NCBI RefSeq assembly: GCF_002215215.1
Contig: NZ_CP018632.1
Span: 6,320,501-6,384,500, forward strand
DNA: 64,000 nt
Direction of reading: 5' to 3'
Source: Granulosicoccus antarcticus IMCC3135
GTDB lineage: Bacteria; Pseudomonadota; Gammaproteobacteria; Granulosicoccales; Granulosicoccaceae
This document shows positions 18,783-27,206 of this stretch, piece by piece. Under the pieces are notes generated by a model that was not told the origin of the DNA, did not search any database, and saw only the letters and a list, made by a program, of their open reading frames with translations. The translations under genes were made by a program, and so were the position numbers. Position 1 is the stretch's first letter, and the number at the start of each line of letters is the position of its first letter.

Positions 18783-19418
18783 GTGGCAGCACCACAGGAA
18801 ATAGCCTGCGAACAGCCCGATGCCGCTACACTGGTCATTGCCTGCGGGGCAATTGCTCACGAACTGGTTGCGGTTCTCAAAGCCAGTCAATTCGGGCAGA
18901 TAGACATTCAGTGCCTACCGGCCGAATGGCATAACACGCCACATCGCATTGCACCGGCTGTTGAGCAGAAAATAAGCCAAGCTCAGGGGAAGTATTCGCG
19001 CATTCTGGTGGCTTATGGAGATTGTGGCACCGGTGGACGACTGGACCAGGTGCTGGAAAAATACCAGATACAGCGACTACCCGGAGATCACTGCTACAGT
19101 TTCTTCGCAGGCAAAAAAGTTTTCGAGGCCATGACGGAGGCTGAACTGGGCACCTTCTATCTGACGGATTATCTGGTCGACAATTTTGAACGTCTCATTC
19201 TGGAAGGCCTGGGCATCAGCCGTCATCCGGAGTTGCTCGATCAGTATTTTTCGAACTACACGCGCGTGATGTATCTGGCTCAGGATGACAGCCGTAACAA
19301 TCGGCAAGCACAGGCAGTCCGGGCGGCCAGCAGTCTTGGTTTACCCTTGCAAGTGCATCAGACCGGACTACAAGCTTTTGAACATGCCATGAGCGTTATC
19401 CGAATTTCAGCAGTTTAA
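18783..19418 (+). CDS. DUF1638 family protein
   Basis: Protein of 211 residues matching the DUF1638 family by its Cys-containing motifs IACGAIAHEL, VAYGDCGTGGRLD and GDHCYSFFAG, plus the EQFYLTDYLV-like segment FYLTDYLVDNFERL. From general knowledge, family members sit beside methylamine/betaine methyltransferase and corrinoid genes in methanogens and proteobacteria, but no activity has been assigned. The conserved Cys and His residues could bind a metal or corrinoid; that is inference. The start is GTG, 26 bases after the corrinoid gene. Confidence 0.8.
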   Translation: MAAPQEIACEQPDAATLVIACGAIAHELVAVLKASQFGQIDIQCLPAEWHNTPHRIAPAVEQKISQAQGKYSRILVAYGDCGTGGRLDQVLEKYQIQRLPGDHCYSFFAGKKVFEAMTEAELGTFYLTDYLVDNFERLILEGLGISRHPELLDQYFSNYTRVMYLAQDDSRNNRQAQAVRAASSLGLPLQVHQTGLQAFEHAMSVIRISAV

Positions 19419-19438
19419 CCTTTCACTATCAAGTCATC

Positions 19439-19816
19439 ATGCCTGAACTGATCAAGATCTACTGGCGCGACATTCCCTCGCAGGTCACCGCCAAAGCTGG
19501 TCGCAAGACAGCCAAAGTCATGCTGCCGGCGCGTTTTCAGGAGGGCATTGACCGGGCCGCCATGCGCGCCGGCAAGGGTTCCAGTGATGCCTATATGGAA
19601 GACTGGCGTCGCGAGCGCAGCCCTTGCAGTGCACAGCTGCAAATCGAGGCTGAAACGGCTGCCGCCAAACTGGTACAGGACCTGGATGAAGCCGCGCTTG
19701 AGTTATTGGTAAAAGCCAAGGGCATCGCCGCCCACGTCGGCATGACACGCGAACAGATAGCCACCCTGACACAGCCAGCCGGGGATGCATCAAAGTCAAT
19801 TGACGAAGAGGACTGA
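19439..19816 (+). CDS. 'Virulence factor' family protein (PF13769-like)
   Basis: Small soluble protein of 125 residues. It begins IKIYWRDIPSQVTAKAGRKTAKVMLP, a pattern I recognise from the family labelled 'virulence factor' that accompanies methyltetrahydrofolate and corrinoid methyltransferase genes in many proteobacteria. The label is historical; nothing here indicates virulence. The C-terminus is acidic (SIDEED). The gene lies 20 bases after DUF1638 and 6 bases before the MetV-like gene, so it is surely part of the C1 operon. Its function is unknown. Confidence 0.7.
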   Translation: MPELIKIYWRDIPSQVTAKAGRKTAKVMLPARFQEGIDRAAMRAGKGSSDAYMEDWRRERSPCSAQLQIEAETAAAKLVQDLDEAALELLVKAKGIAAHVGMTREQIATLTQPAGDASKSIDEED

Positions 19817-19822
19817 GCGTTC

Positions 19823-20329
19823 ATGTACTGGCTGAGAAAATGGTCCGTTCGTCACGCCCGGCTGATGGAAATAACCTACAACACGGTAGAACGCTGCCTG
19901 ATTGCAGCAACACCACTGTACCGACGACTCGGAGAAAAACGGCTCGAAAAGCCTGTTGCCGCCATCGAAAAAGTGGTCAAGGGGGCTCTGTTCGATTGCC
20001 AGATGTGCGGCCAGTGTGTTCTGAGCAGCACCGGTATGTCATGCCCCATGAACTGCCCGAAAAGTATTCGTAATGGTCCTTGTGGCGGCGTTCGTGCCGA
20101 TGGCTATTGCGAGGTCAAGCCTGAAATGCGCTGTGTCTGGGTTGAAGGTTGGGAAGGTGCGGGGCGAATGAAACACGGCTTGCAGATATCCACCGTTCAG
20201 TTTGCGGTCGATCATCGACTCAAGGGGCGCTCATCGTGGCTGCGCGTGATTCGCGAACAGGCTGAGATTGCTGCAGCCCCCGAACCCCTGGTGCAAAGCT
20301 CAAACGCTGCCGAGAAGAAAACCTTGTGA
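19823..20329 (+). CDS. MetV-like methylene-THF reductase C-terminal-domain protein
   Basis: Cys-rich protein of 168 residues. The central block contains CQMCGQCVLSSTGMSCPMNC followed by PKSIRNGPCGG, CEVKPEMRCVW: about nine Cys suited to binding iron-sulfur or zinc. This is the MTHFR_C domain (PF12225), called MetV in acetogens, where it pairs with MetF to form a reductase independent of direct NADH use. A GAGGA ribosome binding site precedes the ATG. Its stop overlaps the GTG start of the MetF-like gene, which supports a MetVF complex. Confidence 0.85.
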   Translation: MYWLRKWSVRHARLMEITYNTVERCLIAATPLYRRLGEKRLEKPVAAIEKVVKGALFDCQMCGQCVLSSTGMSCPMNCPKSIRNGPCGGVRADGYCEVKPEMRCVWVEGWEGAGRMKHGLQISTVQFAVDHRLKGRSSWLRVIREQAEIAAAPEPLVQSSNAAEKKTL

Positions 20330-21360
20330 ACGGCTTCGAAGATGAATCTGTACCAGGCTACCATTCGCATATATTGCCCGGCCACAGCTCACCCGGCAGA
20401 TTCGAACGAACTTTGCGTGCCGGCCATTTTGTCGTCACCACCGAACTGGCACCACCTGACAGTGCCGATCCGGCAGCTGTCTATGAACGGGCCGCGGTGT
20501 TTGACGGCTATGTCGATGCCATCAATGCCACCGATGGCAGTGGCGCCCATTGTCATATGGGATCTCTGGCTGTCTGCGCCCTGCTTACCCGCCTGGGTTA
20601 TGCACTGATCCAGCAAATTTCCTGTCGCGATAAAAATCGCATTGCCATTCAGGGCGACATACTGGGCGGGGCTGCCATGGGCGTCTGCAATTTGCTCTGC
20701 CTGTCAGGCGATGGCGTACAGACGGGTGATCATCCCGAAGCCAAACCGGTATTCGACCTGGATTGCATGTCACTACTGGAGATTGCCCGCACCATGCGTG
20801 ACAAATCCACCTTCCAGAGCGGACGAAAGCTGGATCACCCACCGCGCATCTTTCTGGGTGCCGCTGCCAATCCGTTTGTAGAACCCTTCGACTGGCGCCC
20901 GTTACGGCTAGCCAAGAAAATTGCAGCGGGTGCGCAATTCGTACAGACACAATACTGCTTTGATGTCCCCCGCCTGAAAGCCTATATGGACAAGGTTCGT
21001 GAGCTGGGTCTGGATGAAAAAGTGTTCATCATTGTCGGTGTTGGCCCGCTCGCCTCGGCTCGTTCGGCCGAATGGATACGCAATAATGTGCCCGGTGTAC
21101 ACATTCCCGACTCGGTCATCCAACGGCTCAAGGGCGCAGCAGATCAGAAAGCCGAAGGTCTGCAGCTATGTATTGAACTGATTCAGGAAATTCGCGAAAT
21201 AAAGGGGGTCAGTGGCGTACACGTCATGGCCTACAAACAAGAGCACAACGTGCCCGATATCGTGACGCGCTCAGGAGCTCTGAATGGTCGTAAGCCCTGG
21301 CATCCTCGTACCTATGACGGCGATGCCACGGTCCAGCAACACTTGGAGAATCTGCAATGA
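20326..21360 (+). CDS. Methylenetetrahydrofolate reductase (MetF-like)
   Basis: Flavin-dependent TIM-barrel enzyme of 344 residues interconverting methylene-THF and methyl-THF. Typical elements include VVTTELAPPDSADPAAVYER with the catalytic Glu, VDAINATDGSGAHCHMGSLA, LCLSGDGVQTGDHPEAKPVF, GAAANPFVEP and GAQFVQTQYCFD near residue 205. It is distinct from the E. coli-like housekeeping MetF and resembles the type paired with MetV. In this operon the likely direction is oxidation of methyl-THF made from demethylation. The GTG start overlaps the metV-like stop and its own stop overlaps the next ATG, giving a translationally coupled trio. Confidence 0.88.
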   Translation: MNGFEDESVPGYHSHILPGHSSPGRFERTLRAGHFVVTTELAPPDSADPAAVYERAAVFDGYVDAINATDGSGAHCHMGSLAVCALLTRLGYALIQQISCRDKNRIAIQGDILGGAAMGVCNLLCLSGDGVQTGDHPEAKPVFDLDCMSLLEIARTMRDKSTFQSGRKLDHPPRIFLGAAANPFVEPFDWRPLRLAKKIAAGAQFVQTQYCFDVPRLKAYMDKVRELGLDEKVFIIVGVGPLASARSAEWIRNNVPGVHIPDSVIQRLKGAADQKAEGLQLCIELIQEIREIKGVSGVHVMAYKQEHNVPDIVTRSGALNGRKPWHPRTYDGDATVQQHLENLQ

Positions 21361-22259
21361 GCAATACCGTCATCAGCTCGGCTACCCGTGAACACATCAT
21401 TGGCCCGGATAACCCCTTCACCATCATCGGTGAGCGCATCAACCCTACCGGACGCAAGATTCTGGCAGAGGAGATGAAGGCTGGCGACTTCAGTCGTGTT
21501 GAAGCAGACGCCTTGGCTCAGGTTGCTGCCGGTGCCCAGATGCTGGATGTGAATGCAGGCATTCCACTGGCTGACGAGCCGGCCTTGCTGGCCAAGGCCA
21601 TTCAGCTGGTGCAGTCCATTACTGATGTACCACTATCCATTGACTCATCCATTATCGACGCACTGGAAGCCGGGCTTTCTGTCTATCAGGGCAAGGCTCT
21701 GGTCAACTCTGTCACGGGCGAAGATGAAGTACTGGAACGAGTGCTGCCCTTGGTGGCCAGGTACAAAGCGGCGGTGGTTGCCATTTCAAACGATGAGACC
21801 GGCATCTCGGAAGACCCTGACGAACGCTTCAAGGTGGCAAAAAAAATTGTCGAACGAGCCAGCGACTTTGGTATCCCTGCCTGCGATGTCGTCATCGATC
21901 CACTCGTCATGCCTATTGGCGCCATGCGTTTCGCCGGCAGGCAGGTTTTCGATATTCTGGGACGTATCCGCGATGAGCTGGGCTGCAATACCACCTGCGG
22001 CGCATCCAATATCAGCTTCGGCCTGCCCGAACGCAACGGCATCAACGGCGCCTTTCTGTCCATGGCTATCAGTGCCGGCATGACATCCGCCATTACCAAC
22101 CCATGCCATGAAGAGGTGATGCGCTCTGTCATGGCCGCCGATGTCCTGATGGGTAACGATCCGGATTGTCTTGCATGGATTCGTAAATACCGCGCCGCGC
22201 CGGTAGAAGGCACCGAAGGGGCACGTGGGCGCAGAGTCACCCGTCGCCGACGTAGTTGA
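21357..22259 (+). CDS. Methyltetrahydrofolate:corrinoid methyltransferase (MtgA/AcsE-like)
   Basis: Pterin-binding TIM-barrel methyltransferase of 300 residues. The N-terminal FTIIGERINPTGRK, the AQMLDVNAGIPLADEP motif, SIDSS, and SNISFGLPERNGINGAFL near residue 215 are those of MtgA, AcsE and the MetH folate domain. It should move a methyl group between the corrinoid protein and tetrahydrofolate. After the catalytic domain the C-terminus ends with a strongly basic tail, GARGRRVTRRRRS (last 13 residues, seven Arg), not part of the known fold. Its ATG overlaps the MetF stop (ATGA). Confidence 0.9.
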   Translation: MSNTVISSATREHIIGPDNPFTIIGERINPTGRKILAEEMKAGDFSRVEADALAQVAAGAQMLDVNAGIPLADEPALLAKAIQLVQSITDVPLSIDSSIIDALEAGLSVYQGKALVNSVTGEDEVLERVLPLVARYKAAVVAISNDETGISEDPDERFKVAKKIVERASDFGIPACDVVIDPLVMPIGAMRFAGRQVFDILGRIRDELGCNTTCGASNISFGLPERNGINGAFLSMAISAGMTSAITNPCHEEVMRSVMAADVLMGNDPDCLAWIRKYRAAPVEGTEGARGRRVTRRRRS

Positions 22260-22337
22260 GTTGTCAGGCAAAACCTTGCGGCATTTCATGTGGTACTCCG
22301 AGTGGCATTCCATGCGGCCCTATATGAGGAATTTGGC

Positions 22338-24365
22338 ATGATTGACCAGGCTATGATCGTGTTCAGTCCGAGTGGCAAACGTGGCAGCTTTCCCATCGGC
22401 ACCTCGGTTTTGCAAGCTGCTCGCGAACTGGGAGTGGACCTTGACTCAGTCTGCGGAGGACGCGGCATGTGCGGTCGTTGTCAGGTTCAGTGTGCCAGCG
22501 GTGAATTTTCCAAGCACAACATCATCTCGCACGTCGAGAACCTGGGTGAAAGCACTTCTGTCGAAGCACGCTACCAGCGCATTCATGGAGTGTTTGCCGA
22601 TGGCCGGCGACTGGGTTGCCAGGCGATCATTCAGGGCGATCTGGCGATCGATATTCCAGCCGAAAGCCAGGTTCACAGACAGCTCATCCGCAAGGCACTG
22701 GACCACGCCAACATCACCATCAATCCGGCCGTGCGATTATACGTTGTGGACGTACAGGAACCGGACATGCACGATCCATCCGGCGATTTACGCAGGCTTA
22801 AACAAGCCCTGATGATCGAATGGGGCCTGACAGGTCTGAATGCCAGCCTTGGCATATTAAGACAATTGCAGGAGACCTTGCGCAAGGGCAAATGGCAAGT
22901 CACTGTCGCTGTACACGAGAACAGATCCGGGGCCGGAACCTTTGACATCATTGGCTTGTGGCCTGGCTACAAGGAGGCTATCTACGGCGTTGCTATCGAT
23001 GTTGGTTCCACCACCATTGCCGGGCACCTGTGCAATCTGGCAACCGGTCAGGTCCTGGGCAGCAGCGGCGCCATGAACCCGCAAATCCGCTTCGGTGAAG
23101 ATCTCATGAGTCGTGTCTCTTACGTCATGATGAACCCTGGTGGTGATGTTGACATGACGCATGCAGTTATCGAAGCCATCAATGATCTGATCAGAGCCGT
23201 CAGCACACTGTCCGGCATTTTGCCAGAAGACATTCTGGAACTGACGTTCGTGGCCAACCCTGTCATGCATCACCTGTTGCTGGGCATCAATCCCATCGAG
23301 CTGGGAGGCGCCCCTTTTGCGCTGTGTACCGATGAATCACTGCAGCTGCCTGCAGCGCAAATGGGGTTGAAGGTCCATCCACTGGCCAGCGTCTATCTGC
23401 TGCCCTGCGTCGCCGGGCACGTAGGAGCTGATACCGCAGGCGTTGTACTCTCAGAGCAGCCGCAAGGTCTGGACGAGTTGAGCTTGCTGGTGGATGTCGG
23501 CACCAATGCTGAAATAGTACTGGGCAACCGGGAACGATTGGTCGCCTGCTCCAGCCCGACAGGCCCGGCCTTTGAGGGCGCCCAGATCAGTGGTGGGCAA
23601 CGGGCAGCTCCCGGAGCCATCGAACGTGTTCGCATAGACCCACAAACACTGGAGCCAAAATACAGTGTCATTGGTAGTGATACCTGGTCAGATGATCCGG
23701 CCTTTGCCATGGATGCGGCGGCGGTTGGTGTCACCGGAATCTGCGGCTCAGGCATCATTGAAGTTGTCGCTGAAATGTTTCTGGCGGGCATCATTAATTC
23801 GGACGGTGTGCTCAACGGCGAACTGGCAGCCAGAAATTCGCGCATTGAAGCTAATGAAAGAACATTTTCGTATCTGCTGCACAAAGGCGCAGAAGACGGA
23901 GGTGTAACGGTCAGAATCACACAGAACGATGTGCGCCAGATACAGCTTGCCAAGGCGGCTCTATACGCCGGCATCAGGTTGCTGATGGATCGATTGCAGG
24001 TCGAGCGAGTTGACAGAATTCGTCTGGCAGGCGCCTTTGGCAGCCATATCGATGTCAAATACGCCATGGTTCTCGGACTTCTTCCCGATTGTGATCTGTC
24101 ACAGGTCAGCTCTGCCGGTAATGCCGCAGGCTCTGGTGCCCTCATGGCCCTTCTCGACAAGGAGGCACGAACGGAGATCGAGCAGATCGTGCGGTGCATC
24201 GAAAAAGTGGAGACTGCGGTGGAAGCCGATTTCCAGCAACACTTTGTGGAAGCCATGGCCTTTCCGCACAAGACAGCGTCGTTTCCGGAGTTGGGAAAAG
24301 TGGTACAGCTTCCAGCACCAAGCTCTGCCAGGCCGGTGAAACGTCGTCGCGTTCGTCGAAACTGA
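22338..24365 (+). CDS. RamA-like reductive activator (2Fe-2S ferredoxin + ASKHA, DUF4445)
   Basis: Protein of 675 residues thought to re-reduce inactivated cob(II)alamin of corrinoid proteins at the cost of ATP. An N-terminal plant-type [2Fe-2S] ferredoxin domain has Cys39, Cys45, Cys48 and a fourth Cys in the LGCQAI segment. A linker follows, then the ASKHA ATPase core with GVAIDVGSTTIAGHL, DVGTNAEIVLGN, CSSPTGPAFEGAQISGG, GVTGICGSGIIE and RIRLAGAFGSHID. The start is the ATG at 22338, with GAGGAAT six bases upstream. The last residues are a basic tail (ARPVKRRRVRRN). It closes the plus-strand C1 operon. Confidence 0.92.
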   Translation: MIDQAMIVFSPSGKRGSFPIGTSVLQAARELGVDLDSVCGGRGMCGRCQVQCASGEFSKHNIISHVENLGESTSVEARYQRIHGVFADGRRLGCQAIIQGDLAIDIPAESQVHRQLIRKALDHANITINPAVRLYVVDVQEPDMHDPSGDLRRLKQALMIEWGLTGLNASLGILRQLQETLRKGKWQVTVAVHENRSGAGTFDIIGLWPGYKEAIYGVAIDVGSTTIAGHLCNLATGQVLGSSGAMNPQIRFGEDLMSRVSYVMMNPGGDVDMTHAVIEAINDLIRAVSTLSGILPEDILELTFVANPVMHHLLLGINPIELGGAPFALCTDESLQLPAAQMGLKVHPLASVYLLPCVAGHVGADTAGVVLSEQPQGLDELSLLVDVGTNAEIVLGNRERLVACSSPTGPAFEGAQISGGQRAAPGAIERVRIDPQTLEPKYSVIGSDTWSDDPAFAMDAAAVGVTGICGSGIIEVVAEMFLAGIINSDGVLNGELAARNSRIEANERTFSYLLHKGAEDGGVTVRITQNDVRQIQLAKAALYAGIRLLMDRLQVERVDRIRLAGAFGSHIDVKYAMVLGLLPDCDLSQVSSAGNAAGSGALMALLDKEARTEIEQIVRCIEKVETAVEADFQQHFVEAMAFPHKTASFPELGKVVQLPAPSSARPVKRRRVRRN

Positions 24366-24475
24366 GATCTGCGTCGACCCAATATTGCAGACTGATTTAT
24401 CCGCTTTGCCCTTCACGCACGACTAACCCCATTCAGATGCCTATAATGCCGATCAGGCATTCAGGATGGAACTTC

Positions 24476-26149
24476 ATGAAGCAGGTATTGTCCGTGGTGG
24501 CAATCATTGACTCACCGACGCCATTGGCGTGGGTCAACAAACTGATTGACAGGCTCGAACAGCGTAACGGTGTCGAACTCAGCATCCTGTTACGTTCATC
24601 AGACCAAGCGGACTCAAAGAGCGGAGAAAGCCTTCCTGACTCACTCATGCGTGCGAGCGGCGAGAAGCTGCTTGGAAAAATGGACAAGCCTCGCTTTGCC
24701 CAGAACCCATGGCAAGCTGAAGCGCTGAGCAATACGTCGGCGCTGAAGAAAACGGATGCCTCAACCGCGCTGGTTCGCTGTGATGTGGTCATCAACCTGT
24801 CAGACTCCCCCCTTGATCCGGACATGTTGCCGCACGGTGGCACACCGGTATGGGATGCTCATATAGAAACCCTTGATGCGCGCATCAAGGATCAACTGCT
24901 GCAACGCGCCCCGCTATGCTGGGTTCATCTGTGGGCACACTACCGGGATCCTGACAAAGAGGCTTCAACGCCCGGCACGGATAGCTGCAGCCGCATTGCC
25001 ACGCATGCCTTGCCCCGACAAACCTACTCCATCACGGATCTGCGGCGAGCGGCCTATTTCAGCCTGGTCTCCTTGTTCGAATCCAGACTTGTCTGGCTTT
25101 CGCAAGGTGCGAATATTCTCGCCTCCGAGTACAGACAATCCACGGCTTTGCCGAACGGCAAACTGATAGACCCCGAACGCCAGGCGGCACAGACAGACGC
25201 CGACTGTTTGATGAACAACCAGTTCATGCCCGCTGCAGTCTCTGAATTTGTTCGACTCAAGCAGCTGCTCAAGTTGTTTTATCACCAGAGCCTGGACAGG
25301 ATTCGCCATCGTTTGTGGTATGAGCAGTGGCAACTGGCCGTCATCAACGATACAGGCACTTCCAGCCTTGCCGCGCTGACTCGACACAAGCTGGATGACT
25401 TTGCCATCATAGAATCCCCGGCCAAAACCTGGTGGGCAGATCCACACTTGTATCAACATGATGGCTCGCTATACGTGTTTTTCGAAGAAATGCAAATCGA
25501 CTCTGATCATGCCCATCTTTCCGTTGCTCGACTGAGCCATGATGGGCAGCCTTCAGAAGTCAAGAAGGTCATGGATGATGGACAACATCTGTCCTATCCC
25601 TTTGTATTCAGCGCCGACGGTGAGCTCTACATGATTCCCGAGACCGCTTCCCGAAAGTCTGTACTGCTGTACAAAGCTGAACAATTCCCCGACCAGTGGA
25701 CCCTGGTCAAGGAACTGCTTAACGATGTTGACCTGGCAGATTCCACTGTCCACTTTGACGGACAACGCTGGTGGATGTTTGCCAATGCCATGTCACATCG
25801 CTGCGTCGATGAACGCGATGAGTTGCACCTGTATTATTCAGATCAGATCACCGGATCATGGACACCACACCCGATGAATCCGGTTATCACGGGTGTTGAT
25901 CGAGCACGCATGGCAGGACCTGTTTTCCGGGATGGAGACCATTTCTATCGACCTAGCCAGTATGGTGCAGTGCGCTATGGCTATGGAATCAATCTGGCCC
26001 GCATAGAGGTTCTGAACACACAAGCCTACTCCGAGGTCATCGAAGGTCGACTGCTCCCCGAGCAAGGAAGCACCTGGCTAGGCTGTCATTCGGTCACCCA
26101 TATGAACGGCACGACCGTACTGGATCGAGTCACTCGTCATCGTCGCTGA
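24476..26149 (+). CDS. GINT1-like glycan enzyme with formyltransferase-like N-terminus
   Basis: Protein of 557 residues starting at the ATG at 24476. The C-terminal 260 residues resemble the N-terminal domain of glucosamine inositolphosphorylceramide transferase 1, a five-bladed propeller-like GH43-type fold: TWWADPHLYQHDGSLYVFFE, SYPFVFSADGELYMIPET, STVHFDGQRWWMFAN and ARMAGPVFRDGDHFYRPSQ. The N-terminal half (VVAIIDSPTPLAWVNKLIDRL) looks like a formyl-transferase-type Rossmann domain, a pairing seen in polysaccharide loci. No other polysaccharide genes are nearby. It follows the C1 operon by about 110 bp and precedes the binding-protein gene by 7 bp. Function unproven. Confidence 0.65.
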   Translation: MKQVLSVVAIIDSPTPLAWVNKLIDRLEQRNGVELSILLRSSDQADSKSGESLPDSLMRASGEKLLGKMDKPRFAQNPWQAEALSNTSALKKTDASTALVRCDVVINLSDSPLDPDMLPHGGTPVWDAHIETLDARIKDQLLQRAPLCWVHLWAHYRDPDKEASTPGTDSCSRIATHALPRQTYSITDLRRAAYFSLVSLFESRLVWLSQGANILASEYRQSTALPNGKLIDPERQAAQTDADCLMNNQFMPAAVSEFVRLKQLLKLFYHQSLDRIRHRLWYEQWQLAVINDTGTSSLAALTRHKLDDFAIIESPAKTWWADPHLYQHDGSLYVFFEEMQIDSDHAHLSVARLSHDGQPSEVKKVMDDGQHLSYPFVFSADGELYMIPETASRKSVLLYKAEQFPDQWTLVKELLNDVDLADSTVHFDGQRWWMFANAMSHRCVDERDELHLYYSDQITGSWTPHPMNPVITGVDRARMAGPVFRDGDHFYRPSQYGAVRYGYGINLARIEVLNTQAYSEVIEGRLLPEQGSTWLGCHSVTHMNGTTVLDRVTRHRR

Positions 26150-26156
26150 GATAAGT

Positions 26157-27206
26157 ATGCAAGCCCGACACACGGCAATCAGTCGCCGCACCTTCCTGAC
26201 CGGTGCGGCAGCTCTGGGAATCTCCTTTCGCCTGCCCCGGGATGCCCTGGCCAGTGACGGTACTGTCAACTTCTACAATTGGCAGAACTATATCGGCGAG
26301 TCTACACTGGAGGATTTTTCAACGGCCAGTGGCCTCGCCGTGCACTACGATCTGTTTGCCGACAATGATGAATTGTTTGCCAAACTGCGAGGCGGTAACC
26401 CCGGCTACGACGTCATCGTGCCCAGCAACGATTATGTAGAACGCATGCTGCATGCGCAGATGCTGCAAACACTCGATCATTCCCAAATCCCTGCATTGAA
26501 GAATATCGACCCCGTGCTCATGGACCCCGTCTTCGATCCCGGCAGACAGTACAGCCTGCCCTATCTGGGCGGCACAATCGGCATCGGTTACCGCAAATCA
26601 GCGGTCAGAGAAATACCGACATCCTGGAATGATCTATTCACTTCGAATCAGCATGCAGGGCGCATTGCACTGTTGAACGATCCGTTGATCGTCACGCGCC
26701 TGGCCATCAAGGCCATGGGTAAATCACTCAACGATCTTGACCCTGCCAATCTGGCGGCCGCCGAAGCGATGATCAGCAAACAAAGGCCTAATATTGTCGC
26801 CTTTGCACCTGATAACGGTCAGGACCTGCTGCTGGCAGGTGAGGTCGATCTGGCCATGGAGTGGAATAGCGACATGCTGCACGTCATGGCAGAGGATGAC
26901 GACATTGGCTACTCGGTGCCTGAAGAAGGGAGTCTGATCTGGGAGGACTCGCTCTGCATCCCCAGCGGCGCGCCCAATGTCGACAACGCCCATGCACTGA
27001 TCAACTTTCTGCTGACCCCGGAAATTGGAGCCGCCATCGCCACCCACCTCAACCAGGCGACCCCCAACACCGCAGCCCGCGCACTCATGAGCCCGAGCTA
27101 CCTCAGCAACCCCGCCCTCAGCCTCCCCCCCACCGCACTCAAAAACAGCGAATACCCCCTCATCCCCAGCCCCCAAACCCTCAAAACCATCCAACAATCC
27201 TGGTAA
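26157..27206 (+). CDS. PotD-like polyamine/small-molecule binding protein (Tat-exported)
   Basis: Periplasmic substrate-binding protein of 349 residues. The N-terminus has a twin-arginine signal (SRRTFLTGAAALGISF). The mature part begins GTVNFYNWQNYIGESTLEDF, close to PotD/PotF and other spermidine/putrescine receptors, with GYDVIVPSNDYV, LPYLGGTIGIGYRK and the late MEWNSDM, EEGSLIWEDSLCIP segments. There is no permease or ATPase gene beside it, so its transporter partners are elsewhere or it is an orphan receptor. The last 50 codons are remarkably C-rich and G-poor compared with the rest of the gene. Confidence 0.88.
   Translation: MQARHTAISRRTFLTGAAALGISFRLPRDALASDGTVNFYNWQNYIGESTLEDFSTASGLAVHYDLFADNDELFAKLRGGNPGYDVIVPSNDYVERMLHAQMLQTLDHSQIPALKNIDPVLMDPVFDPGRQYSLPYLGGTIGIGYRKSAVREIPTSWNDLFTSNQHAGRIALLNDPLIVTRLAIKAMGKSLNDLDPANLAAAEAMISKQRPNIVAFAPDNGQDLLLAGEVDLAMEWNSDMLHVMAEDDDIGYSVPEEGSLIWEDSLCIPSGAPNVDNAHALINFLLTPEIGAAIATHLNQATPNTAARALMSPSYLSNPALSLPPTALKNSEYPLIPSPQTLKTIQQSW

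Noticed and set aside
19439..19816. 'Virulence factor' family name taken as evidence for pathogenicity
   Set aside because: The gene is embedded in a C1-metabolism operon and the family name is historical.
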